Below are positions 28,482 through 37,018 of a stretch of 64,000 nucleotides of DNA, one piece after another; the first letter of the stretch is position 1; the number at the start of each line of letters is the position of its first letter. Below the pieces are notes generated by a model. That model ran no database searches, had not been told where the DNA came from, and was given only the letters and a program-made list of their open reading frames with translations. Origin of the DNA: Lentzea nigeriaca (GTDB lineage: Bacteria; Actinomycetota; Actinomycetes; Mycobacteriales; Pseudonocardiaceae); assembly GCF_016907955.1 (NCBI RefSeq), contig NZ_JAFBCX010000002.1, positions 744,001 to 808,000 on the forward strand. Reading direction: 5' to 3'. Position numbers and translations under genes: made by a program.

Positions 28482-30184
28482 ACGCTCCCGCACAGCAGAG
28501 CTCTGGTCAGGACACCCAGCAGCTGATCAGCAACATCTCGAACACGTACTCCGCGATCGAGCGGGGCGACTGGGTCAACGCGGGTCTGGGCATGGCCAAC
28601 ACGGCCATGGGCATGATCGGCATGTCCGGCAACCCGCTGAGCGGCTTCCTGGCCGCCGGGTTCAGCTGGGCGATCCAGCACGTCGACTTCCTGCGTGAGC
28701 CGTTCGACATGCTGCTGGGCAGCCCGGAGTCCATCTCCAGGATGGCGGACACCTACCGGTCGGCAGGTCAGCAGGTGCACGGCATCGCGCAGGAGTACCA
28801 GCGCATCTGCGTCACGCAGACCCGCGAGTGGCAGGGCAGGGCCGCTGACGCCTACCGCGCCGCCGCCAAGAAGCACGCTGGTGGCCTGGAGTCGCTCTCG
28901 AAGGCGACCCAGGGCATCGCCGCGGCGGTCGAGGGCGCGGGCAAGCTCGTCGCCGAGGTCCGCAAGCAGATCATGGACCTGATCAGCCAGGCCGTCGCCG
29001 ACATGGTCATGAAGATCATCCAGTGGCTCGCGGCGTCGTTCCTCACCTTCGGCGCGGCCATCGCCGGTGCCATCGCGGACATCGTGTCCACCGCGGTCAG
29101 GTACGCGCAGAAGCTGGCGGACTTCCTGCAGAAGCTGCTCGGCTCGGTGCAGAAGCTGATGAACCTGATCAAGCAGGTCTCGCAGATCGCCAAGATCGCC
29201 GAGCAGGTCATCAACGCGATCTCCTCCATGGCGCACAAGGGCGCCGGTGGTGGCGGTGGCGCCAGCAGGCCGACCGCCGGCGGCTTCGACGGCCTCGGCG
29301 CGGGCCAGCAGAACCAGGCCCACACCGGTGCCGGTGGCACGTTCACCAGCGGCGCGGGGAGCTACCAGGGCGGCACGAACACGGCGGGTGCGGGCCCCCA
29401 GGTCGCACCCGTCTACACGCCTCCCAGCGGCGTTCCGGTCGGCTCCACGTCCGGTGCAGGCGGCGGAGCGGGCGCCGGTGGCCACGTGGCCCCGGTCTAC
29501 ACCCCGCCCGGCTCGCAGCAGGGCGGCACCCAGGGCGGACGGCCGCCCGGTGGCGGTTCGGGCGGCCAGGTCAGCCCCGGCTACACGCCGCCAGGTTCGG
29601 GTTCCGGCACTGGCCAGGGGCACGGTCGCTGGGTGCCGGGCCACTGGGAGCAGGACACGACCACGGCGGCCGGTGGCGTGACCAAGCCCCCGTCGTTCGG
29701 CTCCACGCCGACCACGACGAACGCCGACTGGTACCGCCCGACCACCACCGACCACGCGGCGGCCGCGGCCTCCACCTCGACCTCGACCGGAGGCGGCGGC
29801 GGTGGTGGTGGCGGAGGCGGCGGCGTCCCCAAGGGCATGGGCGGCGCCGGTGGCGGCGGGGGCGGCATGCCCGCCGGTCTCGGCGGCCCGGCCGGTGGTG
29901 GCGGTGCCGGTGGTACCGCGGCGACGCAGTTCGGTGGTGCGGCCGGTGTCATGGCGGCCGGTGGTGCCACTGGAGGTGCCGCTGCGGGTGGTGCCGCTGC
30001 CGCGCGCGGTCCCGGTGGTGGCGGTGCCGGTGGCGCGGGCGGCGGCATGATGGGCGGCGCTCCGATGGGTGCCGGTGCCGGCGGTCAGCAGGGCGGCAAC
30101 AGCGAGCACAAGCGGAAGGTGCGGATCGACGGTGAAGCCCTCGTCGAACCGCCCAAGGCCGCGAAGCCGGTCATCGGCGAGTGA
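28478..30184 (+). CDS. Large WXG-like type VII secretion substrate with Gly/Pro-rich tail
   Basis: Protein of 568 residues. The N-terminal helical part (1-250) contains a WXG-like turn TREWQGRAADAY at about 115-126, then hydrophobic helices (IIQWLAASFLTFGAAIAGAIADIV) and a coiled segment LADFLQKLLGSVQKLMNLIKQV. After about 250 the sequence is low-complexity Gly/Pro/Thr with three copies of a V[AS]P.YTPPG/S motif (VAPVYTPPSG, VAPVYTPPGS, VSPGYTPPGS), a 12-Gly run and a charged end EHKRKVRIDGEALVEPP. It resembles the long PPE/LXG-like actinobacterial substrates. The stop is followed by a hairpin terminator. Secretion and partner are inferred from context only. Confidence 0.82.
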   Translation: MNAPAQQSSGQDTQQLISNISNTYSAIERGDWVNAGLGMANTAMGMIGMSGNPLSGFLAAGFSWAIQHVDFLREPFDMLLGSPESISRMADTYRSAGQQVHGIAQEYQRICVTQTREWQGRAADAYRAAAKKHAGGLESLSKATQGIAAAVEGAGKLVAEVRKQIMDLISQAVADMVMKIIQWLAASFLTFGAAIAGAIADIVSTAVRYAQKLADFLQKLLGSVQKLMNLIKQVSQIAKIAEQVINAISSMAHKGAGGGGGASRPTAGGFDGLGAGQQNQAHTGAGGTFTSGAGSYQGGTNTAGAGPQVAPVYTPPSGVPVGSTSGAGGGAGAGGHVAPVYTPPGSQQGGTQGGRPPGGGSGGQVSPGYTPPGSGSGTGQGHGRWVPGHWEQDTTTAAGGVTKPPSFGSTPTTTNADWYRPTTTDHAAAAASTSTSTGGGGGGGGGGGGVPKGMGGAGGGGGGMPAGLGGPAGGGGAGGTAATQFGGAAGVMAAGGATGGAAAGGAAAARGPGGGGAGGAGGGMMGGAPMGAGAGGQQGGNSEHKRKVRIDGEALVEPPKAAKPVIGE

Positions 30185-30210
30185 TCAAGCCCGAGTGACC
30201 TTGCGCTGAG

Positions 30211-30267
30211 AAACGATGAACGGCGCTTTGTCCACGTGAGGTGGACGAAAGCGCCGTTCATCGTTTT
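30211..30267. terminator. Bidirectional hairpin terminator with shared tip and base
   Basis: Left arm 30211-30235 pairs with 30241-30266 with one bulged G (30247), loop GTGAG, followed by T-runs on the plus strand and A-rich sequence on the left, between convergent genes. The glpD stop overlaps the right edge. Base (ACGATGAA/TTCATCGT) and tip (TCCACGTGAGGTGGA) match the hairpin at 727-786, but the middle 12 bp differ with pairing kept. Confidence 0.85.
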
Positions 30268-31652
30268 CATACCGCGGCCAGGAGTTCGGCGATCTTCGGG
30301 GCCGCCTTCTCGCGGTCCGACGGCACGAGGCCGATGCGGGTGCGGCGGTCGAGAACGTCGTCGGCGTCCAGCGCGCCTTCGTGCTTGATCGCGTGGACGA
30401 CGTCGGCCTCGGTCACGCCCGGCGCGATCGGCGTGGTGGGCTGCGGCCTGTCGTCGACCAGGCGGATGTCCTTGGTACGACACGGAATCTGCGTCACGTT
30501 CGTCGCGTTCACCGCGTCCGCCGCCATCTTGCGGTAGGTGGTGAGCTTGCCGCCGATGATCGTGATCACGCCGTTCGGGGCTTTGAGTACCGCGTGGTGG
30601 CGGGACAGGTCCGCGGTCTGGCCTTCGGCTTCGAGAAGTGGACGCAGTCCGGCATAGCTGCCGATGACGTCTTCTCTCGTGAGATCCCGTTGCAGGACGT
30701 GGGAAGCCGTCCTGAGCAGGAAGTCCACATCGGACTCCGGAACCGTCGGCACGTCCGGGATCTCGTCGACGGGTTCGTCGGTGAGGCCGAGGTAGGCGCG
30801 GCCGTTCGCCTGGGGCAGCAGGAGCGCGTACCGGTTGCGTTCGCCGGGCACCGGAATGGTCAGCGCCGTTCCGGTGATGCCGACGGTTCTCGCGTCCACG
30901 ACGAGGTGCGAGCCGCGGGACGGGCGCAGGCGCACCGGTGCCAGCGTGCCCGCCCAGACGCCGGTCGCGTTGATCACCGCCCTGGCCCTGATGCCGAACG
31001 TGGTGCCGGTGAGCGTGTCCTGTGCTTCGGCGCCATCGCCTTGCAACGTCAGGACTTTCGCGCGGGTGATGACGCGGGCGCCGTAGCCGGCTGCGGTCCG
31101 CGCGAGGGCGACGACGAGGCGGGCGTCGTCGACGAGCTGGCCGTCGTAGTTGAGGAGGCCGCCGGTGAGCCCGTCGGGGTTCAGGCCGGGGACCAGCGCC
31201 AGCGCTTCCTGCTTGGGCACGCGGCGCGGCCGGGGCAGCACGCCGGCGGGCGTGCCGGCGGCGATGCGCAACGCGTTGCCCGCCTTGAGCCCGGCCATGA
31301 CGAAGTGGTTCGCGCCCGCGTGCAACGGGAACAGCATCGGCAGCGTGCGGGTGAGGTGCGGCGCCGTCCTGGTCATCAGGATGCCGCGCTCGACCGCGCT
31401 CTCGTGGGCGAGCTTCACGTCGCCCTTCGCGAGGTAGCGCAGGCCGCCGTGGACGAGCTTGCTGGACCACCGCGACGTCCCGAACGCCAGGTCGTGCGCC
31501 TCCAGCAGCACGGTCTTGAGCCCGCGGGAGGCGGCGTCGAGCGCGACGCCGGTACCGGTGACCCCGCCGCCGATCACGAGGACGTCGGCGACTTCCTGCT
31601 GTGCCGCATGGAGATCCTGCTCGCGGCGGGCGGCGTTCAGTGACGTGTTCAC
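30267..31652 (-). CDS. glpD: Glycerol-3-phosphate dehydrogenase (FAD-dependent)
   Basis: Flavoprotein of 461 residues oxidising glycerol-3-phosphate to dihydroxyacetone phosphate at the membrane. It has the N-terminal dinucleotide fold VLVIGGGVTGTGVALDAASRG, the FGTSRWSSKLVHGGLRYL substrate/FAD motif, and INATGVW and GSHLVVD in the core. It ends soon after the DAO_C region, so it is shorter than E. coli GlpD (501) or mycobacterial GlpD2 (about 585); the missing part is the C-terminal cap. The GTG at 31652 overlaps the TetR stop as GTGA, so regulator and enzyme share a transcript. Confidence 0.92.
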   Translation of the reverse strand: MNTSLNAARREQDLHAAQQEVADVLVIGGGVTGTGVALDAASRGLKTVLLEAHDLAFGTSRWSSKLVHGGLRYLAKGDVKLAHESAVERGILMTRTAPHLTRTLPMLFPLHAGANHFVMAGLKAGNALRIAAGTPAGVLPRPRRVPKQEALALVPGLNPDGLTGGLLNYDGQLVDDARLVVALARTAAGYGARVITRAKVLTLQGDGAEAQDTLTGTTFGIRARAVINATGVWAGTLAPVRLRPSRGSHLVVDARTVGITGTALTIPVPGERNRYALLLPQANGRAYLGLTDEPVDEIPDVPTVPESDVDFLLRTASHVLQRDLTREDVIGSYAGLRPLLEAEGQTADLSRHHAVLKAPNGVITIIGGKLTTYRKMAADAVNATNVTQIPCRTKDIRLVDDRPQPTTPIAPGVTEADVVHAIKHEGALDADDVLDRRTRIGLVPSDREKAAPKIAELLAAV

Positions 31653-32224
31653 GGTCGCAGAGCTCCGTCCAGCTGCTTGGCGAGCTCGTCCAGCAGCGAG
31701 GTGAAGTCGAGCCCGGACGTGGCGGGCTTCCTGGAGAGAACCATCGATTGCGTGGTCAGCAGCACCACGCGGGCCTGCGTCTTGGCGTCGCCGAACCGGA
31801 TCGACCCGTCGAGGTGCCCCGCCTCGATCTGGCCGACGAGGAACTGCTCGACCAGCCGCTGCGTGCTGCCGAGCCGGTCGGTGAGGTACGGCAGCATCAG
31901 CTCGGAGTCGAGCTGCAGCACGCGTTGCATGAGCGGGTTGGCCGACAGCGCCCTGATCGCGTCCACAGCCCTGCTGACCAGCTGCTGCCTGGCGTTGCCC
32001 CGGCTGCTGCGTTCCTCGACCTCGGCCAGCAACGCGGCGAACTCCCTCGTCATGAGCGCTCGCACGAGGTGGTCGACGTCCGGGTAGCGGCGGTACAGCG
32101 TCATCCGGCTCACGCCGGCGCGTTTGGCCACGTCGGTGAGAGTCGTCCGGCGCACCCCGACCTCGAGAACACACTCACGGGTGGCGTCGAGCAGCGCGTC
32201 GTGCGTGTGACGTTGAGACGTCAT
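31649..32224 (-). CDS. TetR-family regulator of the glpD locus
   Basis: Repressor-like protein of 191 residues. The HTH domain (about 8-55; CVLEVGVRRTTLTDVAKRAG and recognition helix VSRMTLYRRY) is followed by a helical ligand domain. It is translated just before glpD, with a 4-nt overlap, and is divergent from the FAD oxidase, whose start codons overlap its own promoter side. It probably controls both in response to a glycerol or lipid intermediate. The likely operator GTCAC-n9-GTGAC (32227-32245) lies next to its start codon. Confidence 0.92.
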   Translation of the reverse strand: MTSQRHTHDALLDATRECVLEVGVRRTTLTDVAKRAGVSRMTLYRRYPDVDHLVRALMTREFAALLAEVEERSSRGNARQQLVSRAVDAIRALSANPLMQRVLQLDSELMLPYLTDRLGSTQRLVEQFLVGQIEAGHLDGSIRFGDAKTQARVVLLTTQSMVLSRKPATSGLDFTSLLDELAKQLDGALRP

Positions 32225-32226
32225 GT

Positions 32227-32245
32227 GTCACACTGTAGCAGTGAC
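32227..32245. promoter_or_regulatory. Candidate TetR operator GTCAC-n9-GTGAC
   Basis: Inverted repeat GTCAC / GTGAC with a 9-bp centre, located where the divergent tetR and FAD-oxidase genes begin. A second GTGTGAC copy lies just inside the tetR coding start. A symmetric site at this position would control both directions. Confidence 0.45.
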
Positions 32246-33785
32246 CAGGGCGAGATGGACCACCGAGACCGAGCCGCTGCCGCCTCATGCGCTGGCGTGG
32301 CTGAGCCGGCGAGTTGGGCTGGGAGAGCCGTTCGAGGAGGTGTCTGTTTCGGCCCCTGAGTCGGCGTTGTCCGCGGATGCCTTCACGGCGTTGGAAGCGG
32401 TCAGTGCGGTCAGCGTGGAGGCGGCTGATCGGTTGGGGCGCGCTGGTGGACTGTCCTATCTGGACCTGCTGCGGCGTCGCGGGCATGGGACGCTCGCTGT
32501 GCCTGACGCTGTGGTTCAGCCTGCGACTCCCGAAGAGGTTGTCGAGGTTTTGCAGGTCTGCGTTGACTACGACGTTGCTGTGGTGCCGTTTGGAGGTGGC
32601 ACCTCAGTTGTTGGTGGCGTCGAAGCTCTGCGCGGGGACAAGTCCGCTGTGGTCGCGTTGGACCTCGCCGGGTTGGGCGCATTGGTGTCGGTTGACCCGG
32701 TGTCTCGCGTTGCCGTGCTGCAGGCTGGGGTTACCGGGCCTGAGGCCGAGCGGTTGCTGGGTGAGCACGGGTTCACGCTTGGGCATGTGCCTCAGTCGTT
32801 CGAGCGGGCGACCATTGGCGGGTTTGCGGCCACTCGGTCTGCTGGGCAGGCGTCGTCCGGGTATGGGCGGTTTGAGGACATGGTCGAGTCGCTGCGGGTG
32901 GCCACTCCCGTTGGGGAGTGGGTTGTCGGGGCCGCTCCTGCTTCTGCTGCTGGGCCTGATTTGAAGCAGTTGGTCCTCGGCAGCGAAGGGCTGTTCGGGG
33001 TGATCACCGAGGTGTCCGTGCGCGTGCGACCCAAGCCGTATGGGCCTCGCTACGAAGGCTTTGTGGTTGACGGGTGGCCGGCTGGGGTCGACCTTGTGCG
33101 GACGCTCGCTCAGGACGGGGTGTTGGCCGACGTCACTCGACTGTCCGATGTGGACGAGACTGAGGTCGCGCTGGAGTTGGCCGGGTCTCGGGCCGCTGCT
33201 TTGAAGAAGTACCTGAGGTTTCGGGGTGTCAAACAGCCCTGCCTGGTGATTCTCGGGTGGGAGTGTCGGTCTCGGTCAGCCACCATGAGCGCGTTGAGTG
33301 GGCGGAAGGTTGTTCGGCTGGGGCGGGCGATGGGGGCCGCCTGGCTGCATGGGCGGTTCAACGGGCCTCGGCAGCGGGATGCTCTGCTGGATGCCGGGGT
33401 TTGTGTCGAGACCTTGGAGACGGCTACTCACTGGTCTCGGGTTTCGGAGATGCGGGACGCGGTGCGGGCTGCGTTGGTGGCCGAGCTTGGGGATCCTGTG
33501 GTGATGTGCCACGTCTCGCATGCTTATGAGACTGGGGCCTCGTTGTACTTCACCGTGTTGGTGCCGCGGGATCTTGCGGATCCGGTGGGGCAGTGGGAGC
33601 GGGCCAAGGTGGCTGCTTCGGATGCGATCTCTCGGCTTGGCACCATCACGCATCATCATGCGGTGGGGCGTGATCACCTGCCCTGGTTGGAGAAGGAGAT
33701 CGGGGGGATCGGGGTGGATGTGCTGCGGGCTGTCAAGGCGCAGCTGGATCCGACTGGGATCTTGAATCCTGGGAAGTTGATTTAG
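32241..33785 (+). CDS. FAD-binding oxidase, alkyldihydroxyacetonephosphate-synthase-like
   Basis: Protein of about 514 residues in the VAO/PCMH flavoprotein family. The FAD_binding_4 core (VAVVPFGGGTSVVGG near 119; GFAATRSAGQASSGYGRFEDMV) is followed by a C-terminal cap. The marks of alkyl-DHAP synthase are seen late: SLYFTVL (the Tyr region, about 434) and the triple-His loop TITHHHAVGRDHLPW (about 469-483). That enzyme swaps an acyl for an alkyl ether on dihydroxyacetone phosphate, the product of the adjacent glpD. Start GTG 32241 is tentative (ATG 32223 also in frame). Codon use is unusually rich in G- and T-ending codons compared with neighbours. Confidence 0.88.
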   Translation: MTRARWTTETEPLPPHALAWLSRRVGLGEPFEEVSVSAPESALSADAFTALEAVSAVSVEAADRLGRAGGLSYLDLLRRRGHGTLAVPDAVVQPATPEEVVEVLQVCVDYDVAVVPFGGGTSVVGGVEALRGDKSAVVALDLAGLGALVSVDPVSRVAVLQAGVTGPEAERLLGEHGFTLGHVPQSFERATIGGFAATRSAGQASSGYGRFEDMVESLRVATPVGEWVVGAAPASAAGPDLKQLVLGSEGLFGVITEVSVRVRPKPYGPRYEGFVVDGWPAGVDLVRTLAQDGVLADVTRLSDVDETEVALELAGSRAAALKKYLRFRGVKQPCLVILGWECRSRSATMSALSGRKVVRLGRAMGAAWLHGRFNGPRQRDALLDAGVCVETLETATHWSRVSEMRDAVRAALVAELGDPVVMCHVSHAYETGASLYFTVLVPRDLADPVGQWERAKVAASDAISRLGTITHHHAVGRDHLPWLEKEIGGIGVDVLRAVKAQLDPTGILNPGKLI

Positions 33786-33800
33786 GGGCGCGTGGGGTCC

Positions 33801-33976
33801 GTAGGGGTCGTCCCCTGGTCGCGTTGGCGGGTGCCGGTTGCGGGTCCGTGGGTTGGTTGCGGTTCCGGGTGGGGTGTGTCCCGTCACGAGCCGTGCCGGA
33901 GCGCGGCAAGACGATCGGGCACGACTCGTGACAGGACCCACCCCGCCAGCCCGGCAGGCCAAGGACTGCTCGGCTT
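33801..33976. repeat. Dispersed intergenic repeat, copy 1, with long hairpin
   Basis: It shares three blocks with 54315-54414: the GTCGTCCCC-GGTCGCGTTG start, a GTCCCGTCA-GAGC-GTGCCGGAGCGC middle, and a GGCCAA-GACTGCTCGGCTT end. This copy adds a right arm, so that 33873-33897 pairs with 33918-33942 (25 nt, 3 mismatches, mostly G-T). It lies between convergent genes, where it may act as terminator. Confidence 0.7.
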
Positions 33977-33986
33977 AGGGCCTGTG

Positions 33987-35000
33987 TCAGAACTGGACGA
34001 GCATCTTGCCCTTGTTGTCGCCGCGCAGCATGCCGAGGAAGGCGGACGGGGCCTGGCGGGTGCCGCCCTCGACGACCGTCTCGCTGTACTTCAGCTCGCC
34101 CGAGGTGATCCAGGCGCCGACCTCCGAGATGAACTGCTGCTGCAGGTCCTTGTGGTCGCCGACCAGGAGGCCGCGCAGCGTCAGGCGCTTGGCGATCACC
34201 TGGACCAGGTTGCGCGGGGCGGCGGGCGGCTCGGTGTCGTTGTACTGGGCGATCGCGCCGCAGATGGCCACCCGGCCGTGCACGTTCAGGGAGGAGATGG
34301 CGGCCTCGAGGTGTTCGCCGCCCACGTTGTCGAAGTAGACGTCGATGCCGTTGGGGGCTGCGGCGGCCAGCTGCTCGGCGACGGGGCCGTCCTTGTAGTT
34401 GAAGGCGGCGTCGAAGCCGAGTTCCTCGGTCAGGTACTTGACCTTTTCCGGGGTGCCTGCGGAGCCGATCACTCGGGAGGCGCCCTTCAGGCGGGCGATC
34501 TGGCCCACCAGCTGGCCCACGGCGCCTGCCGCGCCGGAGACGAAGACGACGTCGCCGGGCTTGAACTCGGCGGTGGCCAGGAGGCCCGCGTAGGCCGTCA
34601 GGCCCGGCATGCCCAGGACGCCCAGGTAGGCGCTCAGCGGTGCCACGGTCGGGTCGACCTTCACCGTGTGGGCGGCGGGGACCACGGTGTAGTCGCGCCA
34701 GCCGAGGCCGTGCAGGACGTTGTCGCCCACTGCGAGGTCGGTGACGCCTTCGCCGACGGCGACGATTTCACCTACTGCGCCGCCCTCGAGGGGCTGGCCC
34801 ACCTGGAACGGCGGGACGTAGGACTTGACGTCGTTCATGCGGCTGCGCATGTACGGGTCGACGCTCATGACCACGTTGCGCACCAGGATCTGGCCTTCGG
34901 CCGGGGTGGGGATCTCGACCTCGGCGATCTCGAAGTTGTCCTCGGTCGGCCAGCCCTTGGGGCGGGAGGCGAGGCGGACTTCGAGTGCGGTGCTGGTCAT
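33987..35000 (-). CDS. NADP-dependent MDR oxidoreductase (CurA/leukotriene B4 dehydrogenase-like)
   Basis: Zinc-free medium-chain reductase of 337 residues. It has the N-terminal catalytic domain with VDPYMRSRMNDVKSYVPPFQVGQ, a Rossmann nucleotide-binding motif FVSGAAGAVGQLVGQIA, and GSAGTPEKVKYLTEELGFDAAFNYK (NADPH side). This is the prostaglandin reductase/CurA group that reduces activated C=C bonds. The ATG at 35000 follows GGATGGAG. Upstream, a CGGAT-n5-ATCCG repeat (35028-35042) could be an operator. The gene ends next to the dispersed repeat. Confidence 0.92.
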   Translation of the reverse strand: MTSTALEVRLASRPKGWPTEDNFEIAEVEIPTPAEGQILVRNVVMSVDPYMRSRMNDVKSYVPPFQVGQPLEGGAVGEIVAVGEGVTDLAVGDNVLHGLGWRDYTVVPAAHTVKVDPTVAPLSAYLGVLGMPGLTAYAGLLATAEFKPGDVVFVSGAAGAVGQLVGQIARLKGASRVIGSAGTPEKVKYLTEELGFDAAFNYKDGPVAEQLAAAAPNGIDVYFDNVGGEHLEAAISSLNVHGRVAICGAIAQYNDTEPPAAPRNLVQVIAKRLTLRGLLVGDHKDLQQQFISEVGAWITSGELKYSETVVEGGTRQAPSAFLGMLRGDNKGKMLVQF

Positions 35001-35082
35001 GGTCGAACCATCTCCATCCTGGATTTGCGGATCAGTTATCCGGTTCAACCGTCGGCTGTTGAGGAGTGTTCCGGGATGTGAG

Positions 35083-35796
35083 CTAGACCGCAGGGAGAAG
35101 GGTGGTGATGTCTCGGTAGGCGAAGCCCAGCTTGCGGTAGAGGCCTATGGCCGGGGCGTTGTAGTTCTCCACGAAGAGGGCGCATGTGCCGTAGAGGGTG
35201 AGGAGAGAGGAGGCCACGAACTGGCAGATGCGCTGGCCCAGGCCCTTGCGGGTGTGGGACGGGTGGACCGCCACGCCCATCATGAAACCGACGTCGGGGG
35301 ACGACCAGGCCTCGGCCGCGGTGGCCACGAGTGTGTTGTCGTGGTGGATGCCTGCCCAGCGGCGGACGCCTGGTTCACCTGGCCAGGCCCAGGATTCGGG
35401 TAACGCGGTGCGGAGCAGGGGTTCCACGCCGTCCGGGGTGTCCAGCCAGGTCGGCTCCGGTGGGAGGTCCAGGGTGCCGGAGCGGTCCATCCAGCCGAAA
35501 GGTTTGTCCTCGACCCATGGTGTGGGCATCAGCGAGGCCACCTGGTGGGCCAGGGGGCGGTCCAGCAGTGGGCGGAGGTTCACGCCTCGGCCGTGTGCCG
35601 CCAGGAGGGACGCCACGCCCTCTGGTGGGCCCGAGAGGACCAGTCGGCGGCGTCGGGTCAAGGACGGGGCGTGGACGGCCACCGCTCCCCGGTGTTCCCA
35701 GGCCGCGCCACCGGACGACAACGCCTGGGACGCCCAGCGGACGAGGGGATCGTCGCAGGCGTCCAGGACGTCGGCGGTGGTGCGTAAGCGGCGCAC
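35083..35796 (-). CDS. GNAT-family N-acetyltransferase (FR47-like)
   Basis: Acetyl-CoA-dependent transferase of 237 residues. The C-terminal GNAT fold (about 115-237) has motif A VGFMMGVAVHPSHTRKGLGQRICQFV with the pyrophosphate-binding R/K-GLG turn and the closing FVENYNAPAIGLYRKLGFAYRD segment. The N-terminal half is a divergent GNAT-like repeat with no clear cofactor motif. Acceptor substrate unknown. The GTG start touches the preceding gene's stop (TGAGTG), so it is coupled to the small helical protein upstream. Confidence 0.9.
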   Translation of the reverse strand: MRRLRTTADVLDACDDPLVRWASQALSSGGAAWEHRGAVAVHAPSLTRRRRLVLSGPPEGVASLLAAHGRGVNLRPLLDRPLAHQVASLMPTPWVEDKPFGWMDRSGTLDLPPEPTWLDTPDGVEPLLRTALPESWAWPGEPGVRRWAGIHHDNTLVATAAEAWSSPDVGFMMGVAVHPSHTRKGLGQRICQFVASSLLTLYGTCALFVENYNAPAIGLYRKLGFAYRDITTLLPAV

Positions 35797-36237
35797 TCAG
35801 TCCTTCTGCTTGCGGCGCAACAGGGTTCGCTTGGCCAGGGAGTCCTCCAGGGCCTGGTAGGCGAGGTCCATGGCGCGGTTGTACTCGCCTTGCGGGCGTG
35901 GTGGGACCGACTCGTCGGGGACCGGCGGCGGGACCATCTTGAACCAGCGCTCGTCCCAGAGCTGTTCGACGGCCTGTTCCCAGTGCAGGGCCGCGCCCAT
36001 GCGGACCACTCGCTCGCGGTCGCGGACCTCGGCGATCTCGTGCTGGGTCGACGCGATCCGCGCTGCGAGTTCGGCGCACCGCACCTCGTCCAGCTTGCGC
36101 TGGCGGGTTGCCGCGTCGGTCGCGATGGCGATGATCTCCTTGTAGCGCTCGACAGCGGACAGGGCCGGCACTTCGATCACCTCCTCGCTCTGACGCTGCG
36201 ACGGGACCGACTCGAACATCGTCGTCATCGGGTTCAT
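35797..36237 (-). CDS. Small helical protein of unknown function
   Basis: Protein of 146 residues with no family that I recognise. The first 30 residues are Ser/Pro-rich, then a long helical stretch follows (about 30-85; ERYKEIIAIATDAATRQRKLDEVRCAELAARIASTQHEIAEVRDRE split in two helices, heptad-like) that looks like a coiled coil. A Pro-rich linker PPPVPDESVPPRP and a final basic helix ending LLRRKQKD complete it. The ATG at 36237 follows CTGGAG by 5 nt. It abuts the acetyltransferase downstream and may be its partner. Confidence 0.7.
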   Translation of the reverse strand: MNPMTTMFESVPSQRQSEEVIEVPALSAVERYKEIIAIATDAATRQRKLDEVRCAELAARIASTQHEIAEVRDRERVVRMGAALHWEQAVEQLWDERWFKMVPPPVPDESVPPRPQGEYNRAMDLAYQALEDSLAKRTLLRRKQKD

Positions 36238-36332
36238 CGACACTCCAGTTGACGTTTACCCACTGTGGCAAGGAGGCCAATCCCAGGCACTCCAGGTTCG
36301 GTCTGGAATGCCGGCTCAGTACCGTGGCAGAG

Positions 36333-37010
36333 GTGTCGAGCACGCTGGTAAAGCGAGCGTACAAGTACCGCTTCTATCCGACAGAGCGGCAACAACGAGA
36401 GTTGTTGCGCACGTTCGGATGCGTTCGGCTCATCTACAACAAGGCGCTCGAACACCGTGCTGATGCATGACGCCCTGAGCGCCGTACGGTCAACTACGCT
36501 GAAACGTCGGCCATGCTCACCGTGTGGAAGAAGGCCGATGAGTTGGCGTTCCTCAACGAAGTTTCGTCGGTGCCGTTGCAGCAGGCGTTGCGGCATCTGC
36601 AGAAAGCCTTCACGAACTTCTTCGACAAGCGAGCAGGGTTTCCCCGGTTCAAGTCTCGGAAGAAGTCTCACGCGTCGGCGGAGTACACCCGCTCGGCTTT
36701 CGGGTGGCGAGACGGAAAGCTCAAGCTGGCGAAGATGGACCAGCCGCCGTCGATCCGCTGGTCGCGTCCGTTGCCGGAGGGATCGCAACCCAGCTCGCTG
36801 TCCCTTGCCGAGAGGGCGTGGACATGCCCAGGTTGCGGGACTGCGCACGACCGTGATGTCAACGCAGCGAAGAACGTACCGGCCGCCGGGCTGGCGGTAG
36901 CGGCCTGTGGAGGCGACGTGAGACCGATCCGGCACCAGTCGGTGAGGCAGTTGCCCGCGAAGCAGGAAACCCGATCCGCGAAGGTCGGAGTCCCTTTGCC
37001 TTGGGCGTAG
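36333..37010 (+). pseudogene. tnpB: Degraded IS200/IS605-type TnpB (OrfB) remnant
   Basis: The N terminus LVKRAYKYRFYPTERQQRELLRTFGCVRLIYNKALE is the standard TnpB opening (36333-36470), then the frame breaks near 36470 and resumes in another frame from about 36513 (SVPLQQALRHLQKAFTNFFDKRAGFPRFKSRK). After PPSIRWSRPLPEG the RuvC core is missing and the sequence jumps to the zinc finger (one CPGCG pair) with HDRDVNAAKNV and the usual tail LPAKQETRSA. The frame break and internal deletion make it non-functional. Left and right ends were not located; no TnpA is nearby. Confidence 0.85.
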
Positions 37011-37018
37011 GGACGAAG

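Noticed and set aside
29790-30070. Glycine-codon tract as a variable tandem repeat
   Set aside because: The repeat is irregular at DNA level (GGC/GGT/GGA mixed) and fits one reading frame; only length comparison between strains could show variation.
36249-36332. Upstream extension of the TnpB frame
   Set aside because: The TnpB family begins at LVKRAYKYRFYP; the extension has no similarity and a GTG with GAGG fits at 36333.
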